64,000 nt of DNA. Source: Solibacillus isronensis (lineage in GTDB: Bacteria > Bacillota > Bacilli > Bacillales_A > Planococcaceae). This document shows, in pieces, positions 1-9,688 of the stretch (positions within the stretch are counted from its first letter, which is position 1; every line of letters starts with the position of its first letter). The position numbers were made by a program, and so were the translations under genes. The stretch spans positions 1,240,001 through 1,304,000 of the forward strand of contig NZ_JAMBOC010000001.1 of assembly GCF_023715405.1 (NCBI RefSeq). The letters are read 5' to 3'. The notes beneath the pieces were generated by a model that was not told where the DNA came from, did no database searches, and worked only from the letters and a program-made list of their open reading frames with translations.

Positions 1-45
1 TTTTCCTTCACCCGTATATACGAGCAGCATTCCTTTTCTCGCCAT
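1..45 (-). CDS. btuR: cob(I)alamin adenosyltransferase, N-terminal fragment
   Basis: Only the first 15 codons are in the window (MARKGMLLVYTGEGK). They match the start of BtuR/CobO-type corrinoid adenosyltransferases, where this glycine-rich stretch begins the P-loop that binds ATP. The family transfers the 5'-deoxyadenosyl group to cob(I)alamin or cobyrinic acid a,c-diamide. The ATG is preceded by GGGAGGT, which overlaps the TAG stop of the upstream nitroreductase gene, so this is the last visible gene of the cobalamin operon. The call rests on a short segment plus operon position. Confidence 0.7.
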   Translation of the reverse strand, partial: MARKGMLLVYTGEGK

Positions 46-57
46 GTTAGTACCTCC

Positions 58-612
58 CTATACCCAAGTAGTTTTTTCTGAAAATGGTGTACGTTTTTTC
101 TCCGTTGTACCTGGTTCCTCCGGATAGCCAATACATAACGTACCTACGAGGTGTTCGGAATCCGTCGCCCCGATAAATTCATGCAAAGCTGTTTCATGTA
201 CAAGACCGACTCCGCGTGTCCGCCACACCATGCCTAAACCAAGCGCTTCAGCCATCAGCCACATCGACATGATTGCACTGCTGACAGCAAATTTATTGTC
301 CAGCGTCGCCCCTTCATCACCTTCGACTACAGCAGAAGTAACGACAATGATAAGCGGTGTTTTTGTAACGGCCTGCATGGAGCTTTCCACTAAGTTTGGT
401 TTTGTCGGGAAGCGCTGCTGTAAATAATTGAATGCTACTTGTTCAAAACGTTTTAAACTATCTCCTTGCAGCACATAAAATTGCCAAGGCTCGCGCATAC
501 GGTCATTCGGTGCATAAGTTGCTGCTTCCAATAATTGTTCAATCTTTTCCTGTTCTACTTCCTTAGCTAAAAATTGACGAACCGCCCGTCGTTTTTTTAA
601 TGCTTCTAACAT
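58..612 (-). CDS. Nitroreductase family flavoprotein in the cobalamin operon
   Basis: 184 residues of the FMN-dependent nitroreductase fold. The N-terminus has the RR-x-VR-x-F motif (residues 8-13) that binds FMN phosphate, followed by APNDRMREPWQFYVL (34-48), typical of YdjA/YfhC-like small nitroreductases. The ATG lies inside the end of the SUMT gene (ACATGTTAG overlap), so the two are translationally coupled. The only nitroreductase-fold enzyme known in B12 synthesis is BluB, which makes dimethylbenzimidazole, but BluB's usual sequence signature is not obvious here. B. megaterium has a poorly understood gene, cbiY, at the matching place in its cobI operon; I cannot confirm homology. Family sure, function open. 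Confidence 0.85.
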   Translation of the reverse strand: MLEALKKRRAVRQFLAKEVEQEKIEQLLEAATYAPNDRMREPWQFYVLQGDSLKRFEQVAFNYLQQRFPTKPNLVESSMQAVTKTPLIIVVTSAVVEGDEGATLDNKFAVSSAIMSMWLMAEALGLGMVWRTRGVGLVHETALHEFIGATDSEHLVGTLCIGYPEEPGTTEKKRTPFSEKTTWV

Positions 613-1367
613 GTTGTCTCAATCCTTTCATTGAACCAGGCAATTTCTTCACGAATTCCTACAACATCCCCAACTAGAATCATCGAAGGGTTGACCATTT
701 TCTCCTGCTGAATTTGTTCGGAAATCGTCTCTAATTGACCTGTAATCGTACGCTGATTGCTTGTTGTTCCCCATTCAATTACTGCAACCGGGGTTGTCGG
801 TTTCTTTCCGTGTCTGATTAGACTTTTCGTAATATGATCGATATTACCGATACTCATATAAAACGCAATCGTATCGATTTGTGCGAGACTTGCCCAGCTT
901 AAAAAATCCTGACCCTTTTCTTCACGGCCATGCCCGGTAACAATCGCAAAGCTTGTTGCATAATCACGATGTGTAACGGGTATGCCTGCATATGCCGGTG
1001 CCGCTATCCCTGCTGTGATCCCTGGGACAATTTCAAATTCAATATTTTCATTGCGAAGAACAGCTGCTTCTTCTGCGCCTCGTCCAAAGACAAATGGGTC
1101 GCCACCTTTTAGACGCACAACCTGCTTGTTCTGCTGTGCTTTTTCAACGAGCACACGATGAATTTCGTCTTGTATGAGGCCATGCTTTCCCGGTTTTTTG
1201 CCACAATAAATTAATTCGCAATGGGCTGGTGCGTGTTTTAAAATTTCTGGGTTTACTAATCTGTCATATAAAATGACTTCAGCTATCTGAATGCACTCTA
1301 ATGCACGTATTGTCAGTAATTTCGGGTCACCCGGTCCAGCACCAACTATATAAACAAATCCGCTCAA
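606..1367 (-). CDS. cobA: Uroporphyrinogen-III C-methyltransferase (SUMT)
   Basis: 253 residues, the normal length for stand-alone SUMT. It methylates uroporphyrinogen III at C2 and C7 with S-adenosylmethionine to give precorrin-2, the branch point to B12 and siroheme. Visible motifs are VYIVGAGPGDPKLLT near residue 5 (SAM-binding P-loop), YCGKK, VRLKGGDPFVFGRG (about 83-96) and the PGITAGIAAPAYAGIPVTHR block. The start overlaps the stop of the precorrin-2 dehydrogenase gene by 4 bp. Equivalent to cysG-A of the B. megaterium cobI operon. Confidence 0.96.
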   Translation of the reverse strand: MSGFVYIVGAGPGDPKLLTIRALECIQIAEVILYDRLVNPEILKHAPAHCELIYCGKKPGKHGLIQDEIHRVLVEKAQQNKQVVRLKGGDPFVFGRGAEEAAVLRNENIEFEIVPGITAGIAAPAYAGIPVTHRDYATSFAIVTGHGREEKGQDFLSWASLAQIDTIAFYMSIGNIDHITKSLIRHGKKPTTPVAVIEWGTTSNQRTITGQLETISEQIQQEKMVNPSMILVGDVVGIREEIAWFNERIETTC

Positions 1368-1996
1368 TTGACTTCTCCCGCTTCAATCTGACGTAAAAAC
1401 TGTGCACATTTTTCCTCATTCTTTTGCTGAATCCAATCGAGTATTTCAGGTTCAAGCAATTGAGCGAGCGCTGCTTTTTTTGCATCGCCTTCATAGTTTT
1501 TCAAAATAAGCAGACGGGCTTCCTTTAAAAATGAAACATATTCTGCATAACTTTCATCGTATTGTTCCTCTAAGTCCGCTTTTACTTTTCTAGTAAGCGC
1601 CGGACTTGCGCCAGTTGTCGACACCGTTACAACAAAATCTCCACGACGGACAACTGCAGGATTCATAAAATCCATACGACCTAAAGCATCTGCACGATTT
1701 AATAATTGCCAATGCTGTGTTGCTTCTTCCACAACATCATTTACCGCTTCATCATTCGTTGCCGCAAAAATGAGGGCTGCACCGTCTAAATCAGCCGGTT
1801 CAAAAAGCTTTTGTTTCCAAACTGCTCTGCCTTCATCTAAATAGTTTTTCAACTTATCCGTTACTGTCGGACTTACAACGGTAATTTCAGCATTCGTAGG
1901 TAATAATGCTTCCACTTTTTGACGGGCTACATGGCCACCACCAATGATCACCACTTTTTTAAACTCAATATTGACCATTAACGGAAAATAATTCAT
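1364..1996 (-). CDS. sirC: Precorrin-2 dehydrogenase (SirC/YlnF type)
   Basis: The protein from ATG 1996 is 210 residues. It has a Rossmann start (VVIIGGGHVARQKVEALL) and the STTGASPALTRKVK segment characteristic of the Met8p/CysG-B family. It uses NAD+ to oxidise precorrin-2 to sirohydrochlorin; in Bacillus-type SirC proteins the ferrochelatase step belongs to another enzyme. The in-frame codons upstream to 2026 are unlikely to be used: GGAGGTAAGAGT-ATG gives a good ribosome binding site for 1996, and ATGA overlaps the cbiA stop. It supplies sirohydrochlorin to the cobalt branch, and possibly to siroheme. Confidence 0.92.
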   Translation of the reverse strand: MNYFPLMVNIEFKKVVIIGGGHVARQKVEALLPTNAEITVVSPTVTDKLKNYLDEGRAVWKQKLFEPADLDGAALIFAATNDEAVNDVVEEATQHWQLLNRADALGRMDFMNPAVVRRGDFVVTVSTTGASPALTRKVKADLEEQYDESYAEYVSFLKEARLLILKNYEGDAKKAALAQLLEPEILDWIQQKNEEKCAQFLRQIEAGEVN

Positions 1997-3351
1997 ACTC
2001 TTACCTCCAAACAAGCTGCAAGCCAATTTTTCACGAGTTGTGGATTGGATGCGAAATGAAAATGTGTATATCCAGCAACTAGATTCCCATGTGAGTACCC
2101 TTCCTGTTTCGCTCCAAAGCGCCCTTTTGTAAAATAAGCAGGTGTTTCATGATTTCCTTCGTATACGGAATAATGGAATTCGTGACCTTTAGCCAGCTCC
2201 TGTTTACCAATTAAAAAGTTGCCCTCCACACCGGTAATTTCTCTGTAACCTAACGCCGCTAACTTATCTTGCATCCGAACGCTTCCCGGAATGACACCAA
2301 GCATTTTGTAGCCATTTCCTTCACGGTTGAAAATTTCTTCTGTTAAATACATGAAGCCGCCACATTCCGCAAGTGTCGGGATTCCCTTTTCAATCGCTTG
2401 TTTTATCGAATTTTTTGCCTGTTCATTCTGTGCAAGTTTCTCAGCAAATTCTTCAGGGAACCCTCCTCCAATATACAAACCTTGTGCCAGTTCAGGAACC
2501 GGTTCATTTTCAAGTGGCGAGAAGAAATGGAGTTTTGCACCGTTTGCTTTCAGTAATTCAAAATTTTCTTCATAATAAAAGTTAAATGCTGCATCTTTTG
2601 CTACAGCCAAATGAATTTCTTGCGTATTTCCTTGTATTTCGAAAATCTTTGAAGTTTGCTCCAATTCGGACGCTTTTGTGACTTGTAACAATAAATCCAG
2701 ATCAACAGTTGCTTCAATAGCAGCTGCAAGCTCATCGAAATACGGATCGAGCTCTCCTCGTTCAATAGCCGGTACTAAACCTAAATGACGGCTCGGCAAC
2801 GCTGGTACCGCACCTTTTTGCAGGTAGCCGAGAACGGGGATGCTACATTCATGTTCGATCGCTGTTTTAATAATTTCAAAGTGGCCTTTACTCCCAAGCT
2901 GATTGGCAATAACCCCCACAATATTGGCGTTCTTGTCCAACTGCTGGAATCCTTTTACTATAGCAGCGACGCTTCGGGCCATACTTGCTGCATTAACAAT
3001 TAAAATTACCGGACTGTCTGTAATTTCACTAATATGTGCCGCCGATCCTTCATTCGATAATGGCGACTTCCCGTCATAAAATCCCATGACACCTTCAATA
3101 ATCGAAACATCTGAATCAATGCTGTTTCTCGCAACAATTGTGCGTACGACATCTTCGGTCATCATGAAACTGTCAATATTGCGTGAAGACCTTCTCGTTA
3201 CCGCTGTATGATACGTCGGATCGATATAATCCGGACCGCATTTAAATCCTTGAACAGTTAAGCCGCGCTTCATCAGTGCACGCATAATGCCAATTGTAAA
3301 TGTTGTTTTTCCTACGCCACTGCCTGTTCCGGCCAATACGAAACGATTCAT
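1993..3351 (-). CDS. cbiA: Cobyrinate a,c-diamide synthase
   Basis: 452 residues, typical for CbiA. It amidates the a and c side chains of (cob)yrinic acid with glutamine and ATP. The N-terminal dethiobiotin-synthetase-like domain begins FVLAGTGSGVGKTTFT (P-loop) and contains GFKCGPDYIDPTYH. The C-terminal class I glutamine amidotransferase domain has GLYIGGGFPEEFA and ECGGFMYL with the nucleophilic Cys, and ends with the YTHFHFASN histidine motif. The start overlaps the cbiG stop (ATGA). Confidence 0.97.
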   Translation of the reverse strand: MNRFVLAGTGSGVGKTTFTIGIMRALMKRGLTVQGFKCGPDYIDPTYHTAVTRRSSRNIDSFMMTEDVVRTIVARNSIDSDVSIIEGVMGFYDGKSPLSNEGSAAHISEITDSPVILIVNAASMARSVAAIVKGFQQLDKNANIVGVIANQLGSKGHFEIIKTAIEHECSIPVLGYLQKGAVPALPSRHLGLVPAIERGELDPYFDELAAAIEATVDLDLLLQVTKASELEQTSKIFEIQGNTQEIHLAVAKDAAFNFYYEENFELLKANGAKLHFFSPLENEPVPELAQGLYIGGGFPEEFAEKLAQNEQAKNSIKQAIEKGIPTLAECGGFMYLTEEIFNREGNGYKMLGVIPGSVRMQDKLAALGYREITGVEGNFLIGKQELAKGHEFHYSVYEGNHETPAYFTKGRFGAKQEGYSHGNLVAGYTHFHFASNPQLVKNWLAACLEVRV

Positions 3352-4487
3352 TCGATTTCCTCCTCATCAAACGTAATCCGGGCAATGGAAATGGTTGCAT
3401 TGCCGCTTTTCTTTTTTTCCAACAGCCAGTCTATCGCATTGGCACACCGTAATGCAGCAGGTTCACTAACACCGTATGCCCCTGTAAATTTAAAAACAGT
3501 TTCCGATGGATTTTGCAGCGGCATTTCATTTAGCTCTGCGGGTGTATACGTTATAAACTGCCAGTTGTTTCTAGCCGTTACTTGCAGGAAACCTTGTTCA
3601 TCTTTTTTCAAATCGATTGTGGCGATTGCTTTGACGCTTTTTTTGCTCAGCTTTAGTTCTGCAAGCGTTTCATCAATTAGTTGTTCAATTTCTTCTGCAG
3701 ATGTTCCGCGATTACAGCCCATTCCTAAAACAATTGATTTTGGTCGGTAAATTACACCGTTTTCAAGTAATATTTCTTCCTCTTTTTCGATAATCCGATC
3801 AGTAATGAGCAATGTGGCATGTGGTTTTGCAGCGATTGCTTCCCCTGTTGTCCGGTAAATTTTCAAGGTATCAGGCATCGGTGTTTCATGCAGCCACCAT
3901 TTTTTTTCACCCGTTTCCTGAACAATCGCAACCTGTTCCTCATTTACTACTGAAGCACTGACAGGCGTTAATTTCTCTTCACTTTCCCAAACCCATCCGT
4001 ACCGTGCACCAAATAAATCAACCGCGATTGTTTTTTGAACATCGGATGCTGTAGTTACAATCGGAGTCGCATCGATTGCTTGTGCAAACTCATTTGCCAG
4101 GGCATTCGCACCACCGATATGTCCGGATAAAACACTTACGACATATTGTCCTTTATCATCAACAACAAGAACACCCGGATCTTTCTTTTTATCTACTAAA
4201 ATTGGGGCAATCATCCGAACGACTGCACCAAGGGAAATAATCAATATCATCGACTTATATGCTTTAAATAATGCAGGCAGTAACAGGCGCACCGTCCCGT
4301 CAAATAATTGAATATTTTTTTCAGCCTCATCGCCCTGCTCAAATTTCTTCATATAATATACATCGACATACGGAAACTTCTCCGCATACTTTCGCGCATT
4401 CGCCACACCGTGCTTTGTAATGGCTACAAGTGCATAAGGTTTTGTCACACGAACTTCCGGTATTTCCCCTTCACATAAATTAATCAT
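3348..4487 (-). CDS. cbiG: Cobalt-precorrin 5A hydrolase
   Basis: 379 residues with the three-part CbiG layout: an N-terminal domain (YALVAITKHG), a central domain with SGHIGGANALANEFA, and a C-terminal domain with VLGMGCNRGTS and TGAYGVSEPAAL. CbiG opens the delta-lactone ring and releases acetaldehyde from cobalt-precorrin-5A; its presence marks the anaerobic B12 route. The ATG at 4487 overlaps the end of cbiF by 8 bp. Confidence 0.95.
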   Translation of the reverse strand: MINLCEGEIPEVRVTKPYALVAITKHGVANARKYAEKFPYVDVYYMKKFEQGDEAEKNIQLFDGTVRLLLPALFKAYKSMILIISLGAVVRMIAPILVDKKKDPGVLVVDDKGQYVVSVLSGHIGGANALANEFAQAIDATPIVTTASDVQKTIAVDLFGARYGWVWESEEKLTPVSASVVNEEQVAIVQETGEKKWWLHETPMPDTLKIYRTTGEAIAAKPHATLLITDRIIEKEEEILLENGVIYRPKSIVLGMGCNRGTSAEEIEQLIDETLAELKLSKKSVKAIATIDLKKDEQGFLQVTARNNWQFITYTPAELNEMPLQNPSETVFKFTGAYGVSEPAALRCANAIDWLLEKKKSGNATISIARITFDEEEIE

Positions 4488-5262
4488 CGACTTTCACACC
4501 TTTACGGAAACCATGTGTAAATGTAGCATCATACAATTTTGAACGGTAATCTTTTTCATGAATGTTCGGATCAAGTGCCCAGCCGGCTAAAATCATCGCA
4601 TGTTTGCGAATGCCGTTTGTCCGCATCGCTTCATCCAGTTCAGCAATTGTCGTGCGAACGATTTTTTGATCTGGCCATGAAGCCCGCTGAATAACGACAA
4701 CCGGTGTATCGTCCGACCAGCCTGCAGCCTGTAGTTCTTTAGTAATTTTTTTCGTTAATGTGGCACTTAAAAACATTGCAATTGTGCAATGATGGCTTGC
4801 CAATGCTTGCAGTTTTTCACGCTCAGGTACCGGTGTACGTCCTTCTGCTCGTGTTAAGATCAACGTTTGCGTTAAATCAGGAACCGTTAGTTCTGCCCCT
4901 ACGGCTGCAGCGGCAGCAAATACGGAACTAACACCTGGAATAACGTCATAGCCAATATTATGTTTTTTCAACAATGCCACTTGTTCCATTGTTGCCCCGT
5001 ACATTGCCGGGTCACCCGTATGTAAACGCACAACCATTTTCCCTGCATTGACACGTTCAACGATGCAATCAACCATCTCTTGTAAATGCATGCCTGCTGT
5101 ACGGATTACTTCTGCATCCTCTCGGGCTTCGGCAACTAGCGTTTCACTAACTAACGAATCTGTATACATGACAACATCCGCCTGTTGAAGAAGTTTAAGG
5201 CCTTTTACGGTAATTAAATCCGGGTCGCCGGGGCCAGCACCTATAATCCAAATTTTCTTCAT
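4480..5262 (-). CDS. cbiF: Cobalt-precorrin-4 C11-methyltransferase
   Basis: 260 residues starting [21 protein letters not shown], the SAM-dependent tetrapyrrole methylase signature. The VRLHTGDPAMYGATMEQ motif (about 77-93) and LTVPDLTQTLILTRAEGRTPVP are diagnostic of CbiF/CobM. It methylates cobalt-precorrin-4 at C11. I place the start at 5262, where TAATG joins the cbiL stop and the ATG; the open frame further upstream adds only an unlikely seven-residue extension. Confidence 0.95.
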   Translation of the reverse strand: MKKIWIIGAGPGDPDLITVKGLKLLQQADVVMYTDSLVSETLVAEAREDAEVIRTAGMHLQEMVDCIVERVNAGKMVVRLHTGDPAMYGATMEQVALLKKHNIGYDVIPGVSSVFAAAAAVGAELTVPDLTQTLILTRAEGRTPVPEREKLQALASHHCTIAMFLSATLTKKITKELQAAGWSDDTPVVVIQRASWPDQKIVRTTIAELDEAMRTNGIRKHAMILAGWALDPNIHEKDYRSKLYDATFTHGFRKGVKVDD

Positions 5263-5966
5263 TATTTTCGCACCACCATACATGATAAATAATTGAGCTC
5301 AGCTCCACGCAATTCATTCGTTTTCCAAATAATTTCTTCATCTGAAGTTACTTTTGTCACAACAAACGTTTTTTCTAGTAAGTTCATTTCCTCAAGCAAA
5401 TCCAGCATGTCATCCAATACTTTCGCTACTTTAATGAACACAATCCCGTCATGGGTCTCAATAACGCGACGCATCTCTGCCATATCCGAAGTCGCCGGAA
5501 TCATTGCTACATGTTCATCGCCGTCTGCCAATGGGATTCCTAAACGATTGGCAGTTCCATTAAATGAAGATATCCCTGCAATCGATTTCATTGGAACGTC
5601 GGGATGCATTTCCTTCATTAATTTCATCAAGTGTATATATGTACTAAAAAGCATCGGGTCGCCTTCTGTTACAAATGCGACATCTCGGCCTTCTTTCAAA
5701 TGTGCATAGATTTTCTCTGCGGATTTTGACCATGCTTCCTGCAACGTCTCCTCGTCCTTCGTCATCGGAAATACAAGCCCCAGCATTTCTTTTTCTGCCG
5801 GATTAATGTACACATCGATTATTCGTTGCGCGTACGATTTACTGCCGCGCAATTTTTGAGGATACGCAATGACCGGGCATTCTTTTAACATTCTAAACGC
5901 TTTTACTGTAATAAGTTCCGGATCACCTGGTCCAACACCTAATCCGATTAATGTACCGATTGTCAT
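5262..5966 (-). CDS. cbiL: Cobalt-factor II C20-methyltransferase
   Basis: 234 residues. It has the methylase P-loop ([18 protein letters not shown]), [18 protein letters not shown] and the [24 protein letters not shown] block seen in CbiL/CobI. It transfers a methyl group to C20 of cobalt-factor II/cobalt-precorrin-2. The start overlaps the cbiET stop by 4 bp and the stop overlaps the cbiF ATG. Confidence 0.95.
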   Translation of the reverse strand: MTIGTLIGLGVGPGDPELITVKAFRMLKECPVIAYPQKLRGSKSYAQRIIDVYINPAEKEMLGLVFPMTKDEETLQEAWSKSAEKIYAHLKEGRDVAFVTEGDPMLFSTYIHLMKLMKEMHPDVPMKSIAGISSFNGTANRLGIPLADGDEHVAMIPATSDMAEMRRVIETHDGIVFIKVAKVLDDMLDLLEEMNLLEKTFVVTKVTSDEEIIWKTNELRGAELNYLSCMVVRK

Positions 5967-7159
5967 AATTCCAACCCTTTCTGTGCTGTTACGATAAAAA
6001 TTGGATTTAAAGGTTCAAAACGCGTTAAATTTAAAATTGGCTTACTTTTTGAGATTTGTGCCTGCAGTACAGAAACATCACAGTGGAATTTTTTAAAATG
6101 CCCCATAGCTTCTGCTAAGTTCTCAATTGTTGCGATGTTCATAACAATGCGGCCATTTGGCTTTAATCGATTCACACATAGATGCAGCAACTGCTCCATA
6201 TTACCGCCGTTGCCACCAATGAAAATCGCGTCCGGTTCAGGAAATTCCTCTAACCTTTCTGGAGCTTTTCCTAAAACAGCTGTAAAATCTGTACGATGAA
6301 TATGCTGGTTTTGAAGACAGTTTTCTAAATCGGCTTCATTTTTTTCTATCGCAAATACTTGACCTTCACGCGCAATTTTGGACATCTCAATGGCAACTGA
6401 GCCTGTGCATGTCCCAATGTCCCATGCGATACTCGTTTCTTTTAATTGCAGCGCTTGTAAACAAAGAACTCGGATCTCCTTTTTTGTGATGAGCCCTTTA
6501 TCAGGTTTCCGCTGAATAAACTTGTCATCATCAATACCGATTGACGTACGCTCAACAGCTTCACGCTGCTTTAAAATAACGACATTCAATGGTGAAAATT
6601 CGGCCTTCTCCATTTCATCCAAAGAAAGATGACGACATCGTTCAGTTGGACCTTCCAAGTTTTCTGCTACAAACGCATCGTATTCGGTCATGCCAAACGC
6701 ATTTAAATAGCGGGCAAGTGCATTCGGTGAATTTTCTTCATCGGTCAATATCGCTATTTTTTTCCGGCCATCGATCTTTTGGGCAAGCCCCTTCATTGAT
6801 CGGCCATGAACACTCGTTAAATAGGCATCCTGCCAGCTTTCCTGCATTCTTGTAAATGCTAATTGAACAGAGCTAGCATAAGGGTAAATTTCTAACGGGA
6901 GCTTCTTTGCCAAAACACCGCCTAGTCCATAAAATAGCGGGTCACCCGATACTAGAATAACGATGTTTCTTTTTTCTTCTTGCAGCTTTTCCACTAATTG
7001 TGATAGTCCACCTTTTATAATGACCTTTTCGCCAGTGTAATCGGGGAAAAAGTCTAGATGACGCTCGCCACCAACTAGTACTTCACTTGATTCAATCCAA
7101 GCGTTATATTGAGGGAGTAAACTTGCTGGTCCGTTATCCCCGATACCAATCATTTTCAT
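5963..7159 (-). CDS. cbiET: Fused precorrin-6Y C5,15-methyltransferase/decarboxylase
   Basis: About 398 residues joining two enzymes. The CbiE-type methylase comes first ([13 protein letters not shown] near the N-terminus, [21 protein letters not shown]). A CbiT-type Rossmann methyltransferase starts near residue 210 ([49 protein letters not shown]). Together they methylate C5 and C15 and decarboxylate the C12 acetate. The start is uncertain: the frame opens with TTG at 7171, and ATGs at 7159 and 7153 follow GGATG-type sites. The beginning overlaps the end of cbiD. Confidence 0.93.
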   Translation of the reverse strand: MKMIGIGDNGPASLLPQYNAWIESSEVLVGGERHLDFFPDYTGEKVIIKGGLSQLVEKLQEEKRNIVILVSGDPLFYGLGGVLAKKLPLEIYPYASSVQLAFTRMQESWQDAYLTSVHGRSMKGLAQKIDGRKKIAILTDEENSPNALARYLNAFGMTEYDAFVAENLEGPTERCRHLSLDEMEKAEFSPLNVVILKQREAVERTSIGIDDDKFIQRKPDKGLITKKEIRVLCLQALQLKETSIAWDIGTCTGSVAIEMSKIAREGQVFAIEKNEADLENCLQNQHIHRTDFTAVLGKAPERLEEFPEPDAIFIGGNGGNMEQLLHLCVNRLKPNGRIVMNIATIENLAEAMGHFKKFHCDVSVLQAQISKSKPILNLTRFEPLNPIFIVTAQKGLEL

Positions 7160-8270
7160 CCAATTGTTCAATATTCTCAGCCTTTCCTAGCATGTCCCCG
7201 TTCATTGCATACAGCGATGTGGAAACACGTAATTTCGCTTTCATATGATCCAGTGCAAAGTAACAGCAGTTTTTACAAAGCGCTTCAAAAAATTGGTCAT
7301 TCCCCTGCATGATTTCTCCTACTTGTGATGCCGTATTCGCATGTAATATTTGCTCGATTATTTCTGGATCAGCTCCGGCTTTTTTCGCGATTTCAGCCAA
7401 AAATGGGAAACTGATCGGCGCACTTTTTGAATGCACCATCATGACACCCTGTGCTACCTTTGAAAATTTCCCCATCATCCCCACAAGTGACACTTGGGGA
7501 ATCTCTTTACGGGCGATATGCTTTAACGTAAAACCGACGAAATCCCCCATCTCTATAAATGCTTCTTCCGGTAAATGCGGATATTGCTTCATTGCATATT
7601 TTTCACTGCGTCCGCCGGTTGTAATGACAAGATGGTCACAGCCTGCTTCTTTTGCAACACTAATTGCCTGCACGATACTCGCCATATAGGCCGAACTTGA
7701 AAAGGGTACCACCGTTCCGCGCGTACCCAATATGGAAATGCCGCCCAGTATTCCCAGCCTTGCATTTAATGTCTTCTTCGCGATTTCCTCACCGTCCGGA
7801 ACGGAAATAATAACTTCGATTCCCTTGTCAATTTGGAAAAGTTGAATCGCCTCTTCGACGACACCATGAAGCATTTTTCTCGGAACAGGGTTAATAGCCG
7901 CTTCTCCGACAGGCACGGGCAGTCCTGCTTTTGTTACACGACCAACACCGATTCCACCATCTAAGTGAACACCGCTTTTCTCTATAAAACGAACCGTACT
8001 TTGAATACGTGCTTTATGTGTTGCATCCGGATCATCCCCTGCATCCTTAATCGTTTCACACATCACTTCATTTTCCTTTACTGCAAAAGATACCACCGTA
8101 AATGTGGCATCCCTTCCTACAGGTAAATGAATCGTTACATGTTCAGGAACTTCTCCGGTCACAAGTGCGTACAAGGCAGCTTTTGTCATCGCAGTTGCAC
8201 AAGCTCCTGTTGTGTAGCCGTGACGCATTTCCGACGGATCTTTTTTATTTCGCTTCTTTTGCTCGTTCAT
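7134..8270 (-). CDS. cbiD: Cobalt-precorrin-5B C1-methyltransferase
   Basis: 378 residues from ATG 8270. The motifs [18 protein letters not shown] near the N-terminus, [21 protein letters not shown] and the [18 protein letters not shown] block are diagnostic of CbiD, the anaerobic C1-methyltransferase unrelated in fold to the other methylases. It overlaps the 3' end of cbiC by 26 bp. The frame is open to 8291, but that extension lies deeper inside cbiC and is probably not used. Its C-terminal coding overlaps the start of cbiET. Confidence 0.95.
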   Translation of the reverse strand: MNEQKKRNKKDPSEMRHGYTTGACATAMTKAALYALVTGEVPEHVTIHLPVGRDATFTVVSFAVKENEVMCETIKDAGDDPDATHKARIQSTVRFIEKSGVHLDGGIGVGRVTKAGLPVPVGEAAINPVPRKMLHGVVEEAIQLFQIDKGIEVIISVPDGEEIAKKTLNARLGILGGISILGTRGTVVPFSSSAYMASIVQAISVAKEAGCDHLVITTGGRSEKYAMKQYPHLPEEAFIEMGDFVGFTLKHIARKEIPQVSLVGMMGKFSKVAQGVMMVHSKSAPISFPFLAEIAKKAGADPEIIEQILHANTASQVGEIMQGNDQFFEALCKNCCYFALDHMKAKLRVSTSLYAMNGDMLGKAENIEQLDENDWYRG

Positions 8271-8919
8271 CTGCCATGATTGAGATGGCATTTAGTGCTG
8301 CGACGGTTACAGTACTGCCACCTTTTCTTCCTACATTCGTAATAAACGGAATTCCTTCTAAAATCGCTAATTCCGCTTTCGATTCTGCTGCCGAAACGAA
8401 CCCAACAGGCATCCCAATAATTAAGTCCGGCTTTGCAAGGCCTTCTTTAATCAGACGAATTAATTCAAGTAGAGCTGTTGGGGCATTCCCAATTGCATAA
8501 ATACCGCCTTCTTGTAGTTGAGTCGCCTTTTGCATCGAAATAATGGCACGGGTTGTTCCAAGTTTTTTTGCTTCGATTGAAACGTCTTCATCTGCGATAT
8601 AACAATGTAAATCCCCGCCATGTTTTTGGAATCGTTTGCGCCCTGAACCACTTTCAATCATCTGAACATCAGCTACAACATGACGTCCTGCTAAAATTGA
8701 CTGAATGCCCGCTTCAATCGCATCATCCGTAAAAATCATGCTGCGTCCCAATTCGAAGTCTGCAGAAGCATGGATAACGCGGCGAACGACAAGCCATTGT
8801 TCGTCTGTAAAAGAATGTTCGCCCATTTCTTCTTTAATGATCGCAAAACTGTAATCATAAATTTTGTCCGGGTCTACTGTTAGTGGTACAAAGTCTGTAT
8901 TAAAATTCATATTTGCCAT
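8245..8919 (-). CDS. cbiC: Cobalt-precorrin-8 methylmutase
   Basis: 224 residues. The motifs VVRRVIHASADFELGRSMIF (including the active-site His), DVQMIESG and IGMPVGFVSAAESKAEL are typical of CbiC/CobH. The enzyme moves the C11 methyl to C12 to give (cob)yrinic acid. The gene follows cbiJ by 2 bp and its end overlaps cbiD. Confidence 0.96.
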   Translation of the reverse strand: MANMNFNTDFVPLTVDPDKIYDYSFAIIKEEMGEHSFTDEQWLVVRRVIHASADFELGRSMIFTDDAIEAGIQSILAGRHVVADVQMIESGSGRKRFQKHGGDLHCYIADEDVSIEAKKLGTTRAIISMQKATQLQEGGIYAIGNAPTALLELIRLIKEGLAKPDLIIGMPVGFVSAAESKAELAILEGIPFITNVGRKGGSTVTVAALNAISIMADERAKEAK

Positions 8920-8921
8920 TA

Positions 8922-9683
8922 TTATTTGCCTCCTAATTTTTCAAACACTTTCTCGAATGAAGTGCATAAGTTTTCATATTGTATTTTTGGTCTTTTAATT
9001 AAGATGACAGGAATACCAATTTCAAGAGCCGCATCTATCTTCTCGTCTACTGAACCGACTTTCCCGCTTTCCTTTGTAATAATAAGTGTTGTGCTGAATT
9101 GTTCGTAAAGCGCTTTATTCAGTTCTTTTGAAAACGGGCCTTGGATTGCGATAATATCGCGTTGCTTCACCCCAAGGTCATCGCATTTCTCCATATTCTC
9201 TTTATTTGGCAGCATCCGGCAGACAAGACGAATATTTACGCTATTTAATAATTGCTCCGTAAAAACGGCCAGCGTTTTACTGCCTGTTGTCAGCATAATT
9301 GTTCCTGAATGTGCGGATGCAGCAATTGCCGCTTCTTTATACGTTTCCACTTCCGTAACGAGCGGATGTACATAACTCTGCTGCGGACGTTCATATCGAA
9401 TGTAGGGAATACCCGTTAAATTTGCAGCGGCCATCGCTGTTTTGGAAGCCTCTTCCGCATATGGATGACTGGCATCGATAACCGTTGTTACCCGCCGTTC
9501 TTCAATTAGTTCCTTCATTTGCTGTTCTGTTAAACGACCGACATGGTACGGAACATTCGCTTCGTGTAGACTCGCTGCAGCAGATTCCGTCACGACAGTC
9601 GCCACCAATTCTTGTCCCGCTTGCATTAATTGAACCGCCAGCTCTCTTGCATCACTTGTTCCAGCTAAAAATAAAATCATCAT
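8922..9683 (-). CDS. cbiJ: Cobalt-precorrin-6A reductase
   Basis: About 253 residues starting MMILFLAGTSDARELAVQL, the CbiJ/CobK N-terminus. It contains the VIDASHPYAEEASKTA motif (about 70-85) and the TTGSKTLAVF, AIQGPFSKELN and TKESGKVGSVDEK blocks that bind NAD(P)H and substrate. It reduces the macrocycle of cobalt-precorrin-6A. AGGTGA precedes the ATG pair at 9683/9680; the GTG at 9701 lies inside cbiH and is less likely. Confidence 0.94.
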   Translation of the reverse strand: MMILFLAGTSDARELAVQLMQAGQELVATVVTESAAASLHEANVPYHVGRLTEQQMKELIEERRVTTVIDASHPYAEEASKTAMAAANLTGIPYIRYERPQQSYVHPLVTEVETYKEAAIAASAHSGTIMLTTGSKTLAVFTEQLLNSVNIRLVCRMLPNKENMEKCDDLGVKQRDIIAIQGPFSKELNKALYEQFSTTLIITKESGKVGSVDEKIDAALEIGIPVILIKRPKIQYENLCTSFEKVFEKLGGK

Positions 9684-9688
9684 TTCAC

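Noticed and set aside
58..612. Calling the nitroreductase BluB
   Set aside because: Length and N-terminal motifs fit small YdjA-like nitroreductases better; operon context alone is not enough.
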